Shown: positions 1 through 6,477, counted from the stretch's first letter. The stretch is 8,272 bases of DNA from Paracoccaceae bacterium (GCA_026984895.1 JALSRF010000413.1:1-8272); one strand, 5' to 3'. The notes: generated from the letters alone by a model not told the origin. Program-made: numbers and translations.

Positions 1-44
1 GCCCCGACCGACGGCCCGCCCCGCCCGACGGCCCGCCCCGACCG
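1..44. repeat. 17-bp GC-rich tandem repeat, about 2.6 copies, cut by the left edge
   Basis: Units lie at 1-17 (GCCCCGACCGACGGCCC), 18-34 (one base different, A7 to C) and 35-44 (partial). The array may continue left of the window. A 17-bp period is not a multiple of 3, so the array would shift frame in a coding region, which favours a non-coding spacer. No function can be assigned. Confidence 0.7.
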
Positions 45-170
45 CCACGATCCCGGCCGGCGCCGGGCCGACCATGAGCCGTCCGCGAACCATCCGCGGG
101 CCATTTCCGGGCCGGACCGCGGCCAAAGCTGCCGTTGCGGGCGGCCGGGCGGACGTCGCCTCAACATCGA

Positions 171-212
171 CCTGCAATACACTGATAATGTTCGTGTTAT
201 CGTCGTTGCAGG
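171..212. promoter_or_regulatory. AT-richer dyad: terminator-like hairpin or operator
   Basis: CCTGCAA (171-177) pairs perfectly with TTGCAGG (206-212). Inside it, GATAA (184-188) pairs with TTATC (197-201) around an 8-nt loop, leaving an asymmetric internal loop of 6 and 4 nt. A second, offset partial palindrome is ACACTGA-N5-TTCGTGT (179-197). The element is about 45% GC in a roughly 70% GC setting. It begins 12 bases past the stop of the minus-strand C26 hydrolase gene, so a transcript hairpin or terminator is possible, but no U-run follows. An operator or promoter for a gene to the left is the alternative. The structure is seen; the role is inferred. Confidence 0.4.
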
Positions 213-224
213 TCCGTGACCGAC

Positions 225-1001
225 TCAGGCCGAACGTTGCAGCGGCGTTGCCCGGCGCGCTTGCGCCCAGGCCCGGGCGGCGCGACCGAAAGCCTGAAAC
301 AGCGGCCTTGAAACCGGGTCCCGGGCGGCGTTGTATTCCGGGTGCCACTGCACCGCCAGGGCAAAGCCCGGCGCCCCTGCGACATAGATCGCCTCCGGGG
401 TGTCATCCTCGGCGAAACCATCCACCACCACCCGTTTCCCGGGCTTGCAGATGCCCTGCCCGTGCAGCGTGTTGGTCATCACCTTTTCGGCCCCCAGCAG
501 ACGGTGGAACACGCTGCCGGCGGTAAAATGCACATGATGGCGCGGGGCGAATTTCTCCTCCAGCGAGCCGTCGGGGGGCATCCGGTGGTTCATGCGTCCG
601 GGCAGCTCGCGTATTTCGGGGTGCAGCGTGCCGCCCATGGCCACGTTCATTTCCTGAAATCCGCGGCAGATGCCGAACACCGGCAGCCCGCTTTCGACGC
701 AGGCCCGCACCAGCGGCAGGGTAACGGCGTCGCGCGCACGGTCGAAATCTCCGTGCGCCTCGGTCGGGGCTTCGCCGTATTCTTCGGGGTGCACGTTGGG
801 TCGCCCGCCGGTCAGCAGGAACCCGTCGAAACTGTCCACCAGTTCATCGACGCGCACCATCTGCGGGTCGGCCGGAATGACCAGCGGCATCGCGTCGGAC
901 ACGCGGGCGATGGCCTCGATGTTCATCACCCCCGTCCCCTGGGCCGGGTAATCTTCTCCGATGACGAAGCTGTTGCCGATGATTCCGATCTTCGCGCGCA
1001 T
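225..1001 (-). CDS. Peptidase C26 / gamma-glutamyl-gamma-aminobutyrate hydrolase family protein (PuuD-like)
   Basis: This 258-residue class-I glutamine-amidotransferase-fold protein probably cleaves gamma-glutamyl amide bonds in the cytoplasm. The family prototype, E. coli PuuD, hydrolyses gamma-glutamyl-GABA in putrescine degradation. Visible marks are an oxyanion-type LLTGGRPNVHP segment at residues 62-72, the nucleophile elbow GICRG with Cys112, and the WHPEY motif giving His220 and Glu222, so the Cys-His-Glu triad is complete. There is no synthetase or transferase domain, so it acts as a free hydrolase. I chose the ATG at 999-1001 (MRAKIGIIG) because the family begins at that beta strand and because in-frame starts further upstream lie inside or before the putative -10 box at 1033-1038. 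The Shine-Dalgarno is weak. The gene lies downstream of glcB on the same strand but 323 bp away with its own promoter, so it is probably a separate unit. No other polyamine or puu genes are visible, so the true substrate is open. The family call is firm, the substrate is not. Confidence 0.9.
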   Translation of the reverse strand: MRAKIGIIGNSFVIGEDYPAQGTGVMNIEAIARVSDAMPLVIPADPQMVRVDELVDSFDGFLLTGGRPNVHPEEYGEAPTEAHGDFDRARDAVTLPLVRACVESGLPVFGICRGFQEMNVAMGGTLHPEIRELPGRMNHRMPPDGSLEEKFAPRHHVHFTAGSVFHRLLGAEKVMTNTLHGQGICKPGKRVVVDGFAEDDTPEAIYVAGAPGFALAVQWHPEYNAARDPVSRPLFQAFGRAARAWAQARRATPLQRSA

Positions 1002-1032
1002 GATGCCATGAATCCGTCTGTTCCAGACCGGT

Positions 1033-1060
1033 AACATAAGCGCCACGCGCCAGGAAGCAA
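1033..1060 (-). promoter_or_regulatory. Putative sigma70-type promoter of the C26 hydrolase gene
   Basis: Read on the minus strand, TTGCTT (1060-1055) is followed by 16 bases and then TATGTT (1038-1033), a 4/6 match to TATAAT. Initiation would fall near 1026, giving a leader of about 25 nt before the ATG at 1001. A 10-bp direct repeat (1057-1066 and 1070-1079; minus strand GGGTGGTTGC, period 13) overlaps and precedes the -35 box and could be an activator site. The match is by eye only. Confidence 0.5.
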
Positions 1061-1137
1061 CCACCCAAGGCAACCACCCCGCGCCTGCGCGCACCGTCTT
1101 GCGGCCCTGTGATGCCCTGTGCGGCGCGCGCGGCCGG

Positions 1138-1172
1138 AGCCGGAACCGAAGCCGGCACCGAAGCCGGGAGCG
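1138..1172. repeat. 12-bp tandem repeat, nearly three copies
   Basis: The units are AGCCGGAACCGA (1138-1149), AGCCGGCACCGA (1150-1161) and a degenerate AGCCGGGAGCG (1162-1172). It lies in the spacer between glcB and the C26 hydrolase gene. The period of 12 is compatible with coding, but no real gene spans it. It looks like a slippage-generated simple repeat. Confidence 0.6.
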
Positions 1173-1231
1173 TCGCTCTGCCCGCCGGGCCGGCGGCCCC
1201 GCCTGCGCGCCTGTGGCCGCTCCGGCTGCGC

Positions 1232-1330
1232 CCCTGTCGCCCGTGCCGGCCCGTCTCAGCCGGGGGCGGGATGTCTGCGGGCGGCGCGCTGGCCTGTCGG
1301 CCCTGTCGCCCGTGCCGGCCCGTCTCAGCC
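1232..1330. repeat. Perfect 30-bp direct repeat overlapping the glcB stop codon
   Basis: Bases 1232-1261 and 1301-1330 are identical over 30 bp, starting CCCTGTCGCCCGTGCC and ending GTCTCAGCC, with a 69-bp period. The second copy contains the last glycine codon and the TGA stop of glcB (1325-1327), so the first copy is a duplicated glcB 3' end plus 3' flank. Two copies with one 39-bp interval do not make a CRISPR array. A local duplication or recombination between short GC-rich repeats is the simplest explanation. Confidence 0.85.
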
Positions 1331-3490
1331 TGCCCGGTCAGCCTTCAGGCGCAGACGCCAGGAATGCAGGATCGGTTCGGTATAGCCCGAGGGCTGCTCC
1401 CGCCCCTTGAACACCAGATCGCAGGCGGCACGGAAGGCCGCGCCATCGAAACCCGGGGCCATCGGCCGGTAGAGCGGATCCGAGGCATTCTGGCGGTCCA
1501 CCACCTCGGCCATGCGGCGCATCGCCGCCATCACCTGCTGTTCGTCCACCACCGAATGATACAGCCAGTTGGCCAGCGCCTGCGAGGATATGCGGCAGGT
1601 GGCCCGGTCTTCCATCAGGCCGACATCGTGAATGTCGGGCACCGTCGAGCACCCCACCCCCAGGTCCACCCAGCGCACCACATAGCCCAGGATGCCCTGT
1701 GCGTTGTTTTCGATCTCGTCGGTGATCTCGCGCGGCGAAAGCGCGCCCGGATCGCCAACCGGCACGCGCAGCAGATCGGCGAGGCTGGCGCGCGGCCCCT
1801 GGCGTGCGATCTCGTCCTGGCGCGCGGCCACATCCACCAGGTGATAATGCGTCGCATGCAGGGTTGCGGCCGTGGGCGAGGGCACCCAGGCACAGTTGGC
1901 GCCGGCCTCGGGATGGGCGATCTTCTGGGCCAGCATCTCGGCCATGCGCGCGGGCCTGGCCCACATCCCCTTGCCGATCTGCGCCTTGCCGCGCAAGCCG
2001 CAGGCCAGGCCGATATCCACATTGCGGTCCTCGTAGGCGCGGATCCAGGGCATGTCCTTCATCGCGCCCTTGCGCACCATTGGGCCGGCCTCCATGCCGG
2101 TATGGATCTCGTCTCCGGTGCGGTCCAGAAACCCGGTGTTGATGAAGGCCAGGCGGCGACGCGCGGCGCGGATGCACGCGGCAAGGTTCGCGCTGGTGCG
2201 CCGCTCTTCGTCCATGATGCCCAGCTTGACGGTATTGGGCGCCAGCCCCAGGGCGCGCTCCACCCGTTCGAAGCTGTCCACGCAGAAGGCGACCTCTTCG
2301 GGCCCGTGCATCTTCGGCTTGACCACATAGACCGAGCCGGCCGGCGAATTCACCGGCCCGCCCTTGCGGCGCAGGTCATGGCAGGCAATGAGCGTGGTGA
2401 CCATCGCATCCAGCAACCCCTCGGGCACCTCGTTGCCCGCGGAATCGAGCACCGCCGGGGTGGTCATCAGATGGCCGACGTTGCGCACCAGCATGAGCGC
2501 CCGCCCCTTCATTTCGCGCGCCGAACCGTCGGGGGCGGTAAAGGCGATGTCATCGGCAAGGCGGCGCCACATGTCGCGCCCGTTCTTGACGAAACTTGCC
2601 GACAGTTCCCCCTGCATCAGGCCCAGCCAGTTTCGGTAGGCCCCCACCTTTTCGGCGGCATCCACCGCGACCACGCTGTCCTCGCAGTCCATGATGACGC
2701 TGAGCGCGCTTTCAAGGATCACATCGGCAATGCCGGCCGCATCCAGCGCGCCGACCGGCGTTTCGGGGTCGATGTCCAGAATCAGGTGCAGCCCGTGGCG
2801 ACGCAGGATCACGCGCGTGAGCACACCGGCGGCGTCGCGCACGAACCCGGCAAAACCGGACGGATCCGCCAGCGTGGTCTCGCCGCCCTCGTTTTCAAGG
2901 ACAAGACCCCCGTCGCGCACGTCCAGCGCGCGCACCCCGGCCCAGGTGCCCCCGGCCAGCGGAGCCGCGCGGTCCAGGTGGTCGCGCACCCAGGCGATGA
3001 CCGAGGCCGCGCGCGCCGGATCGAACCCGGAGCCGGCCGGCGCCTGCCCCAGGGCATCGGTGCCGTAAAGCGCGTCGTAAAGGCTGCCCCAGCGCGCGTT
3101 TGCCGCATTCACGGCAAAGCGTGCATTGGTCACCGGGACCACCAGTTGCGGCCCGGCGATACGGGCGATCTCCGCATCGATCCCGTCGGTATCGATGGAA
3201 AAGGCCGGCCCCTCGTCCACCAGATAGCCGATCTCGCGCAAGAAGGCCTCCTGCCCTTCGCCATGGGCGCCGTTCTTTCGGAACCAGTCGTCGATCTGTT
3301 CCTGAAGCGCCGCGCGTTTTTCCAGAAGCGCCCGGTTGCGCGGGGCCATGTCCGCGATCAGCGCCGCCAGTTCCTCCCAGAAACGCGCCGAGCCGACGCC
3401 GCTTCCGGGCAGCGCCTCCGTCTCGATGAAATCGGCAAGCACACCGGCAACCTGCAGGCCATTCCTGCCTACCCGTCTTTCGTCCGCCAT
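1325..3490 (-). CDS. glcB: Malate synthase G
   Basis: This cytosolic enzyme condenses glyoxylate with acetyl-CoA to give malate, in the glyoxylate cycle or in glycolate/glyoxylate use. The product has 721 residues, close to the roughly 723 of E. coli GlcB, and is alignable throughout. By comparison with E. coli GlcB, the catalytic and Mg-binding set is intact: Arg336 (VRNVGH), Glu428 in GIMDEERRTS, Asp456 in FINTGFLDRTGDEIH, Cys614 in GVGCSTVPDIHDVG and Asp628 in LMEDRAT. The conserved blocks MEAGPMVRK (466-474), GLACGLRGKAQIGKGMW (494-510) and WVPSPTAATLHA (535-546) are present. I chose the ATG at 3488-3490 because the MADERR start gives the family length. A 100-codon upstream extension to 3790 is Arg/Gly/Ala-rich and runs through the spacer. 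Upstream of the ATG are two adjacent GAAGGACGGA units that supply purine-rich ribosome-binding sequence. The gene is transcribed away from pepN. No other glc genes or isocitrate lyase are in view, so the feeding pathway is not shown. Confidence 0.98.
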   Translation of the reverse strand: MADERRVGRNGLQVAGVLADFIETEALPGSGVGSARFWEELAALIADMAPRNRALLEKRAALQEQIDDWFRKNGAHGEGQEAFLREIGYLVDEGPAFSIDTDGIDAEIARIAGPQLVVPVTNARFAVNAANARWGSLYDALYGTDALGQAPAGSGFDPARAASVIAWVRDHLDRAAPLAGGTWAGVRALDVRDGGLVLENEGGETTLADPSGFAGFVRDAAGVLTRVILRRHGLHLILDIDPETPVGALDAAGIADVILESALSVIMDCEDSVVAVDAAEKVGAYRNWLGLMQGELSASFVKNGRDMWRRLADDIAFTAPDGSAREMKGRALMLVRNVGHLMTTPAVLDSAGNEVPEGLLDAMVTTLIACHDLRRKGGPVNSPAGSVYVVKPKMHGPEEVAFCVDSFERVERALGLAPNTVKLGIMDEERRTSANLAACIRAARRRLAFINTGFLDRTGDEIHTGMEAGPMVRKGAMKDMPWIRAYEDRNVDIGLACGLRGKAQIGKGMWARPARMAEMLAQKIAHPEAGANCAWVPSPTAATLHATHYHLVDVAARQDEIARQGPRASLADLLRVPVGDPGALSPREITDEIENNAQGILGYVVRWVDLGVGCSTVPDIHDVGLMEDRATCRISSQALANWLYHSVVDEQQVMAAMRRMAEVVDRQNASDPLYRPMAPGFDGAAFRAACDLVFKGREQPSGYTEPILHSWRLRLKADRAG

Positions 3491-3497
3491 GTCACAA

Positions 3498-3517
3498 TCC
3501 GTCCTTCTCCGTCCTTC
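3498..3517 (-). promoter_or_regulatory. Duplicated Shine-Dalgarno-like sequence before glcB
   Basis: On the minus strand GAAGGACGGA occurs twice back to back (3517-3508 and 3507-3498). The nearer copy offers AAGGA 11 bases, and its terminal GGA about 7 bases, before the glcB ATG at 3490. Such purine-rich sequence supports that start codon. Whether both copies are used by ribosomes cannot be judged. Confidence 0.5.
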
Positions 3518-3523
3518 CTTTTC

Positions 3524-3537
3524 GGCGCCCGGGCGCC
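3524..3537. repeat. Perfect 14-bp palindrome in the glcB leader region
   Basis: GGCGCCCGGGCGCC is its own reverse complement and is centred about 40 bp before the glcB start codon. It could be an operator for a dimeric regulator, or could contribute to structure in a glcB leader RNA. In DNA this GC-rich, chance palindromes of this composition are not rare, so the role is speculative. Confidence 0.45.
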
Positions 3538-3658
3538 CGTCCCGCAGCCCCGGGGCGCCCTTCTCGCCCCGCAGCCCGATTGCAGCCCCTGCCGACCTGC
3601 CGGCCAGCGCGCCATCCCGCTCGCCTGCCCCGCGCCCTGCCCGGCGGGTCTGTCGAAA

Positions 3659-3702
3659 ACCGGTCCCCGACCGGCCCCAGACCGGCCCTGAACCGCCCCG
3701 GG
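3659..3702. repeat. 11-bp tandem repeat, four degenerate copies
   Basis: The units are ACCGGTCCCCG (3659-3669), ACCGGCCCCAG (3670-3680), ACCGGCCCTGA (3681-3691) and ACCGCCCCGGG (3692-3702). All begin ACCG. The period is close to one helical turn, so the ACCG cores face the same side of the DNA. The array lies about 75 bp upstream of the pepN -35 box and about 170 bp upstream of glcB. It may be a slippage product or an iterated protein-binding site. Confidence 0.6.
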
Positions 3703-3777
3703 CCTTCACTGGCCGGGTCTCACGGGCCGGGCCTTCACCTGCACGGTTTTCCCGGGCGCAGCCCGCTGCCGGCCGCA

Positions 3778-3806
3778 TTGCGCGCGACATCTTTGCACCC
3801 TAGTGT
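3778..3806 (+). promoter_or_regulatory. Putative sigma70-type promoter of pepN
   Basis: TTGCGC (3778-3783), a 17-base spacer and TAGTGT (3801-3806) form a plausible -35/-10 pair. Initiation near 3813 would give a leader of about 25 nt before the GTG at 3838. The promoter proposed for gatB has the same architecture (TTGCCC, 17 bases, TAGAAC). The match was made by eye. Confidence 0.5.
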
Positions 3807-3837
3807 TGCGCCGACCGTCAACGCAGCGGAGATTGCC

Positions 3838-6387
3838 GTGAAACCCTCGAGCTCGCAAACTGTCTTTTTGTCTGATTACACGCCGCCCGCGCATCTTGTG
3901 GATCAGGTGAAGCTGACCTTTGTACTGGCGCCCGAACGCACCCGGGTGCGGTCCGAAATTCGCTTCAGGCCCAATGCGCAGGCCACTGACAGCCGGTTTT
4001 TTCTGCATGGCAGCGGGTTGAGGCTTGTCAGCGCCCGGATCGACGGCGAACCGGCAGATGTGACCCTGCTTGAAAACGGGTTGACGGCGCAGGTGCCCGA
4101 TCGTGCGTTCCTGTGGGAGGCGGAGGTCGAAATCGACCCCGCCGCAAATACCGCGCTGGAGGGGCTTTACATGTCCAACGGGATGTATTGCACCCAGTGC
4201 GAGGCCGAGGGGTTTCGCAAGATCACCTATTATCCCGACCGCCCCGACGTGATGGCCCCCTTCGATGTGCGCATCGAAAGCGATGCCCCGGTCCTGCTGT
4301 CCAACGGCACCCCTCACAGCGCCGGCCCCGGCTGGGCGCAATGGCACGATCCCTGGCCGAAACCGTCGTATCTTTTCGCCCTCGTCGCCGGGAACCTGGT
4401 TGCCCACTCCGACGCGTTTACAACCCGCTCCGGGCAGAAGATCGCGCTGAACATCTGGGTGCGGCCGGGCGATGAGAACAAATGCGCCTTTGCCATGGAG
4501 GCCCTGAAAAAGGCGATGAAATGGGACGAGGATACCTATGGCCGGGAATATGATCTGGAGGTGTTCAACATCGTCGCGGTGGACGACTTCAACATGGGGG
4601 CGATGGAAAACAAGGGGTTGAACATCTTCAATTCGAAATTTGTCCTGGCCAGCCCCGAAACCGCCACCGACCCGCTTTACGAGCGTATCGAGGGCATCAT
4701 CGCCCATGAGTATTTCCACAACTGGACCGGCAACCGCATCACCTGCCGCGACTGGTTCCAGCTGTGCCTGAAAGAGGGCCTGACGGTCTATCGCGACCAG
4801 CAGTTCACCGCCGACATGCGTTCGGCCGCGGTCACGCGCATCGATGACGTGATGCGCCTGCGCGAAACGCAATTCACCGAAGACGCCGGCCCGCTGGCCC
4901 ACCCCGTGCGCCCGGAAAGCTTTGTCGAGATCAACAATTTCTACACCGCCACGGTATACGAAAAGGGCGCCGAGGTGGTCGGCATGCTGAAAACCCTGGT
5001 GGGCGACGACGCCTACCGGCGCGCGCTCGATCTCTACTTCGACCGCCACGACGGGCAGGCGGTGACGATCGAGGACTGGCTGAAGGTGTTCGAGGATACC
5101 ACCGGGCGCGACCTGTCGCAGTTCAGGCGGTGGTATTCCCAGGCCGGCACCCCGCGCCTGCATGTGGAAGAAGAGTTCAGGAACGGCACCTATACGCTTC
5201 ATTTCAGACAGGAAACGCCGCCCACGCCCGGGCAGGACGAAAAGCTGCCGCAGGTCATTCCCGTTGCGGTGGGGCTGTTGAACCCCAACGGCGACGAAGT
5301 GCTGCCGACAACCGTTCTGGAAATGACCGAAGCCGAGCAGAGCTTTTCCTTCCCGGGGCTGGCGAACAGGCCGGTGCCCTCGATCCTGCGCGGCTTTTCG
5401 GCGCCGGTGATCGTGACACGCCAGGCCGGCACGCAGGAACGCGCGTTCCTGCTGGCCCATGACAGCGATCCGTTCAACAGATGGGAATCCGGCCGCGCAC
5501 TGGGCAAGACGGTGCTGTGTTCGATGATCACCGACGATGCCGACCCTGATCCGGTGTTTCTGGACGCGCTGGCGCGGGTGGCGCTTGACGACGCCCTCGA
5601 CCCGGCCTTTCGCGCGCGGGTTCTGCAATTGCCAGGCGAAGACGACATGGCGCAAACGCTGCATGATGCCAGTGTCGTGCCGGACCCCGATGCCATCCAC
5701 GCGGCGCGCGAGCGGCTGACGCTGGCGCTGGCCGAACGGCTGCGCCCAGATCTGCCCGGCCTTCATGGCGCGATGGCGGTGCCCGGCCCCTATTCTCCCG
5801 CCCCGGAACCGGCGGCAAAACGGGCATTGCGCGCCGCCACGCTGGGGCTGATCACCCGGCTGGACGAAGGCGCGCTGGCCAGGCGCCAGTTCGACGCTGC
5901 CGACAACATGACCGAGCAACTGGCGGCGCTGGGCGTGCTTGTGCCGACCCCCCACGGGGCCGAAACCCTCGCGGCGTTCTACCGGCAATGGAAGGACGAC
6001 CGACTGGTGATGGACAGCTGGTTCAGCGTGCAGGTGATACGGGCCGAACCGTCCAGGGCACCGGAGGTTGCGCAGGCCCTTGCCCGACACGAGGACTTCA
6101 CCTGGCGCAATCCCAACCGCTTTCGCGCGCTGGTTCATGCCTTTGCAAGCAACGCCGCCGGGTTCCACCGGGCCGATGGCGCCGGCTATCGCTTCGTTGC
6201 CGACTGGATCATCCGCATGGATGCAGCGAACCCCCAGGTTGCAGCCCGGCTGTGCAACGTGTTCTCGGCGCTGAAGCGCTATGACGCCGATCGCCAGGCA
6301 ATGATCCGGGCCGAACTGGAACGCATCCAGGCCAGCCCGGGCCTTTCGCTCGACACCCGCGAAATGACGACCCGGCTGCTGTCCTGA
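3838..6387 (+). CDS. pepN: Aminopeptidase N (M1 zinc metallopeptidase)
   Basis: This broad-specificity aminopeptidase removes N-terminal residues from peptides in the late steps of cytoplasmic protein turnover. The product has 849 residues, against about 870 in E. coli PepN, with the usual order: N-terminal beta domain (about 1-190), thermolysin-like catalytic domain (about 190-440), then a beta domain and a helical C-terminal domain. The exopeptidase motif GAMEN is at 254-258. The zinc site is HEYFH (His290, Glu291, His294) with Glu313 in LKEG. The catalytic Tyr374 (VYEKG) has the same spacing from the first His as E. coli Tyr381 from His297. The CTQCEAEGFRKITYY block (118-132) is the substrate-facing segment. 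No signal peptide is seen. I chose the GTG at 3838-3840 because GGAG (3828-3831) sits 6 bases before it, it starts the family-like MKPSSSQTVFLSDYTPPAHLV, and a promoter lies just upstream. An 86-codon in-frame extension to 3580 is low-complexity. A hairpin follows the TGA. This appears to be a single-gene unit. Confidence 0.97.
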   Translation: MKPSSSQTVFLSDYTPPAHLVDQVKLTFVLAPERTRVRSEIRFRPNAQATDSRFFLHGSGLRLVSARIDGEPADVTLLENGLTAQVPDRAFLWEAEVEIDPAANTALEGLYMSNGMYCTQCEAEGFRKITYYPDRPDVMAPFDVRIESDAPVLLSNGTPHSAGPGWAQWHDPWPKPSYLFALVAGNLVAHSDAFTTRSGQKIALNIWVRPGDENKCAFAMEALKKAMKWDEDTYGREYDLEVFNIVAVDDFNMGAMENKGLNIFNSKFVLASPETATDPLYERIEGIIAHEYFHNWTGNRITCRDWFQLCLKEGLTVYRDQQFTADMRSAAVTRIDDVMRLRETQFTEDAGPLAHPVRPESFVEINNFYTATVYEKGAEVVGMLKTLVGDDAYRRALDLYFDRHDGQAVTIEDWLKVFEDTTGRDLSQFRRWYSQAGTPRLHVEEEFRNGTYTLHFRQETPPTPGQDEKLPQVIPVAVGLLNPNGDEVLPTTVLEMTEAEQSFSFPGLANRPVPSILRGFSAPVIVTRQAGTQERAFLLAHDSDPFNRWESGRALGKTVLCSMITDDADPDPVFLDALARVALDDALDPAFRARVLQLPGEDDMAQTLHDASVVPDPDAIHAARERLTLALAERLRPDLPGLHGAMAVPGPYSPAPEPAAKRALRAATLGLITRLDEGALARRQFDAADNMTEQLAALGVLVPTPHGAETLAAFYRQWKDDRLVMDSWFSVQVIRAEPSRAPEVAQALARHEDFTWRNPNRFRALVHAFASNAAGFHRADGAGYRFVADWIIRMDAANPQVAARLCNVFSALKRYDADRQAMIRAELERIQASPGLSLDTREMTTRLLS

Positions 6388-6391
6388 CGGA

Positions 6392-6418
6392 GCGCCCTCC
6401 GGGCGCCGGCCCTTTCGG
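6392..6418 (+). terminator. Putative intrinsic terminator of pepN
   Basis: Five bases after... the pepN TGA, GCGCCC (6392-6397) pairs perfectly with GGGCGC (6401-6406) around a TCC loop, followed by a short pyrimidine-rich tail with scattered T (to about 6418) rather than a clean T-run. A second hairpin, CGCGC (6425-6429) with GCGCG (6434-6438) around TGAC, follows. Together they make termination here plausible, though weak by the T-tract criterion. Confidence 0.5.
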
Positions 6419-6445
6419 TTGCGCCGCGCTGACGCGCGACGAGAC

Positions 6446-6477
6446 GCCTCCGGCGGGGATATTTACCGACAGAAGAA
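6446..6477 (+). repeat. Intergenic motif copy A (Rhodobacterales-type), downstream of pepN
   Basis: The core GCCTCCGGCGGGGATATTT (6446-6464) is followed by a tail ending GACAGAAGAA (to 6477). It begins 58 bases after the pepN stop and reads in the same direction as pepN. The core includes a small hairpin (CGCC-TCC-GGCG, from 6445) followed by a T-containing tail, so it may help form mRNA 3' ends. I recall this core as common after genes in Rhodobacterales, but that is memory, not a search. Confidence 0.7.

Larger units (their letters stand above)
1..224. other. Left-edge stretch without a supported gene
   Basis: Two frames are open to the left edge. On the plus strand, codons run from base 1 to a TGA at 217-219. 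On the minus strand, an ATG at 165-167 opens a frame running off the edge. Both translate to Pro/Arg/Gly-rich low-complexity sequence typical of random frames in about 70% GC DNA, with no recognisable motif. I call neither a gene, though the plus frame could be the tail of a gene outside the window. The stretch holds the 17-bp tandem repeat (1-44) and the dyad at 171-212. Confidence 0.5.
1002..1324. other. Repeat-rich spacer between the C26 hydrolase gene and glcB
   Basis: This 323-bp spacer between two minus-strand genes holds the promoter at 1033-1060, a 12-bp tandem repeat (1138-1172) and the upstream copy of a 30-bp direct repeat (1232-1261; partner 1301-1330). Several frames are open through it, but they are extensions or shadows with Arg/Pro/Ala-rich sequence and no recognisable motif. 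I see no gene and no clear U-tailed terminator for glcB. Confidence 0.6.
3491..3837. other. Divergent C-rich spacer between glcB and pepN
   Basis: This 347-bp spacer carries the 5' regions of two divergently transcribed genes. The plus strand is strongly C-biased. It holds the duplicated SD-like sequence (3498-3517), a 14-bp palindrome (3524-3537), a 10-bp palindrome GCCCCGGGGC (3547-3556), an 11-bp tandem repeat (3659-3702), a 12-bp direct repeat CCGGGCCTTCAC (3698-3709 and 3727-3738) and the pepN promoter (3778-3806). Long frames cross it on both strands, but their translations are low-complexity and belong to no recognisable protein. I could not pick a convincing promoter for glcB. Confidence 0.65.

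Noticed and set aside
1..219. Open plus-strand frame from the left edge to a TGA at 217-219, and an opposing minus-strand frame from 167
   Set aside because: Both are Pro/Arg/Gly-rich, run through a 17-bp repeat and show no motif. One could be a real gene end, but the visible part does not support calling it.
342..1034. 230-codon plus-strand open frame opposite the C26 hydrolase gene
   Set aside because: It is an antisense shadow of a gene with a complete Cys-His-Glu triad, with no recognisable motif of its own.
1232..1330. Possible CRISPR array from the 30-bp repeat pair
   Set aside because: There are only two copies with one interval, one copy includes the glcB stop codon, and no cas gene is present. 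A local duplication explains it better.
1109..3691. 860-codon plus-strand open frame opposite glcB
   Set aside because: It lies antisense to a full-length malate synthase with all catalytic residues, and its His/Arg/Gly-rich translation matches no family. Long antisense frames are expected in DNA this GC-rich.
3491..3790. 100-codon N-terminal extension of glcB
   Set aside because: The extension is low-complexity Arg/Gly/Ala sequence through a repeat-rich spacer. The shorter start gives the normal family length and has purine-rich sequence upstream.
3580..3837. 86-codon N-terminal extension of pepN
   Set aside because: It is Pro/Arg-rich with no signal peptide or domain, and it contains the proposed promoter. 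The GTG at 3838 has a well-placed GGAG.
3706..6168. 820-codon minus-strand open frame opposite pepN
   Set aside because: It is antisense to an intact M1 aminopeptidase, and its translation is the mirror of pepN codon bias with no domain.
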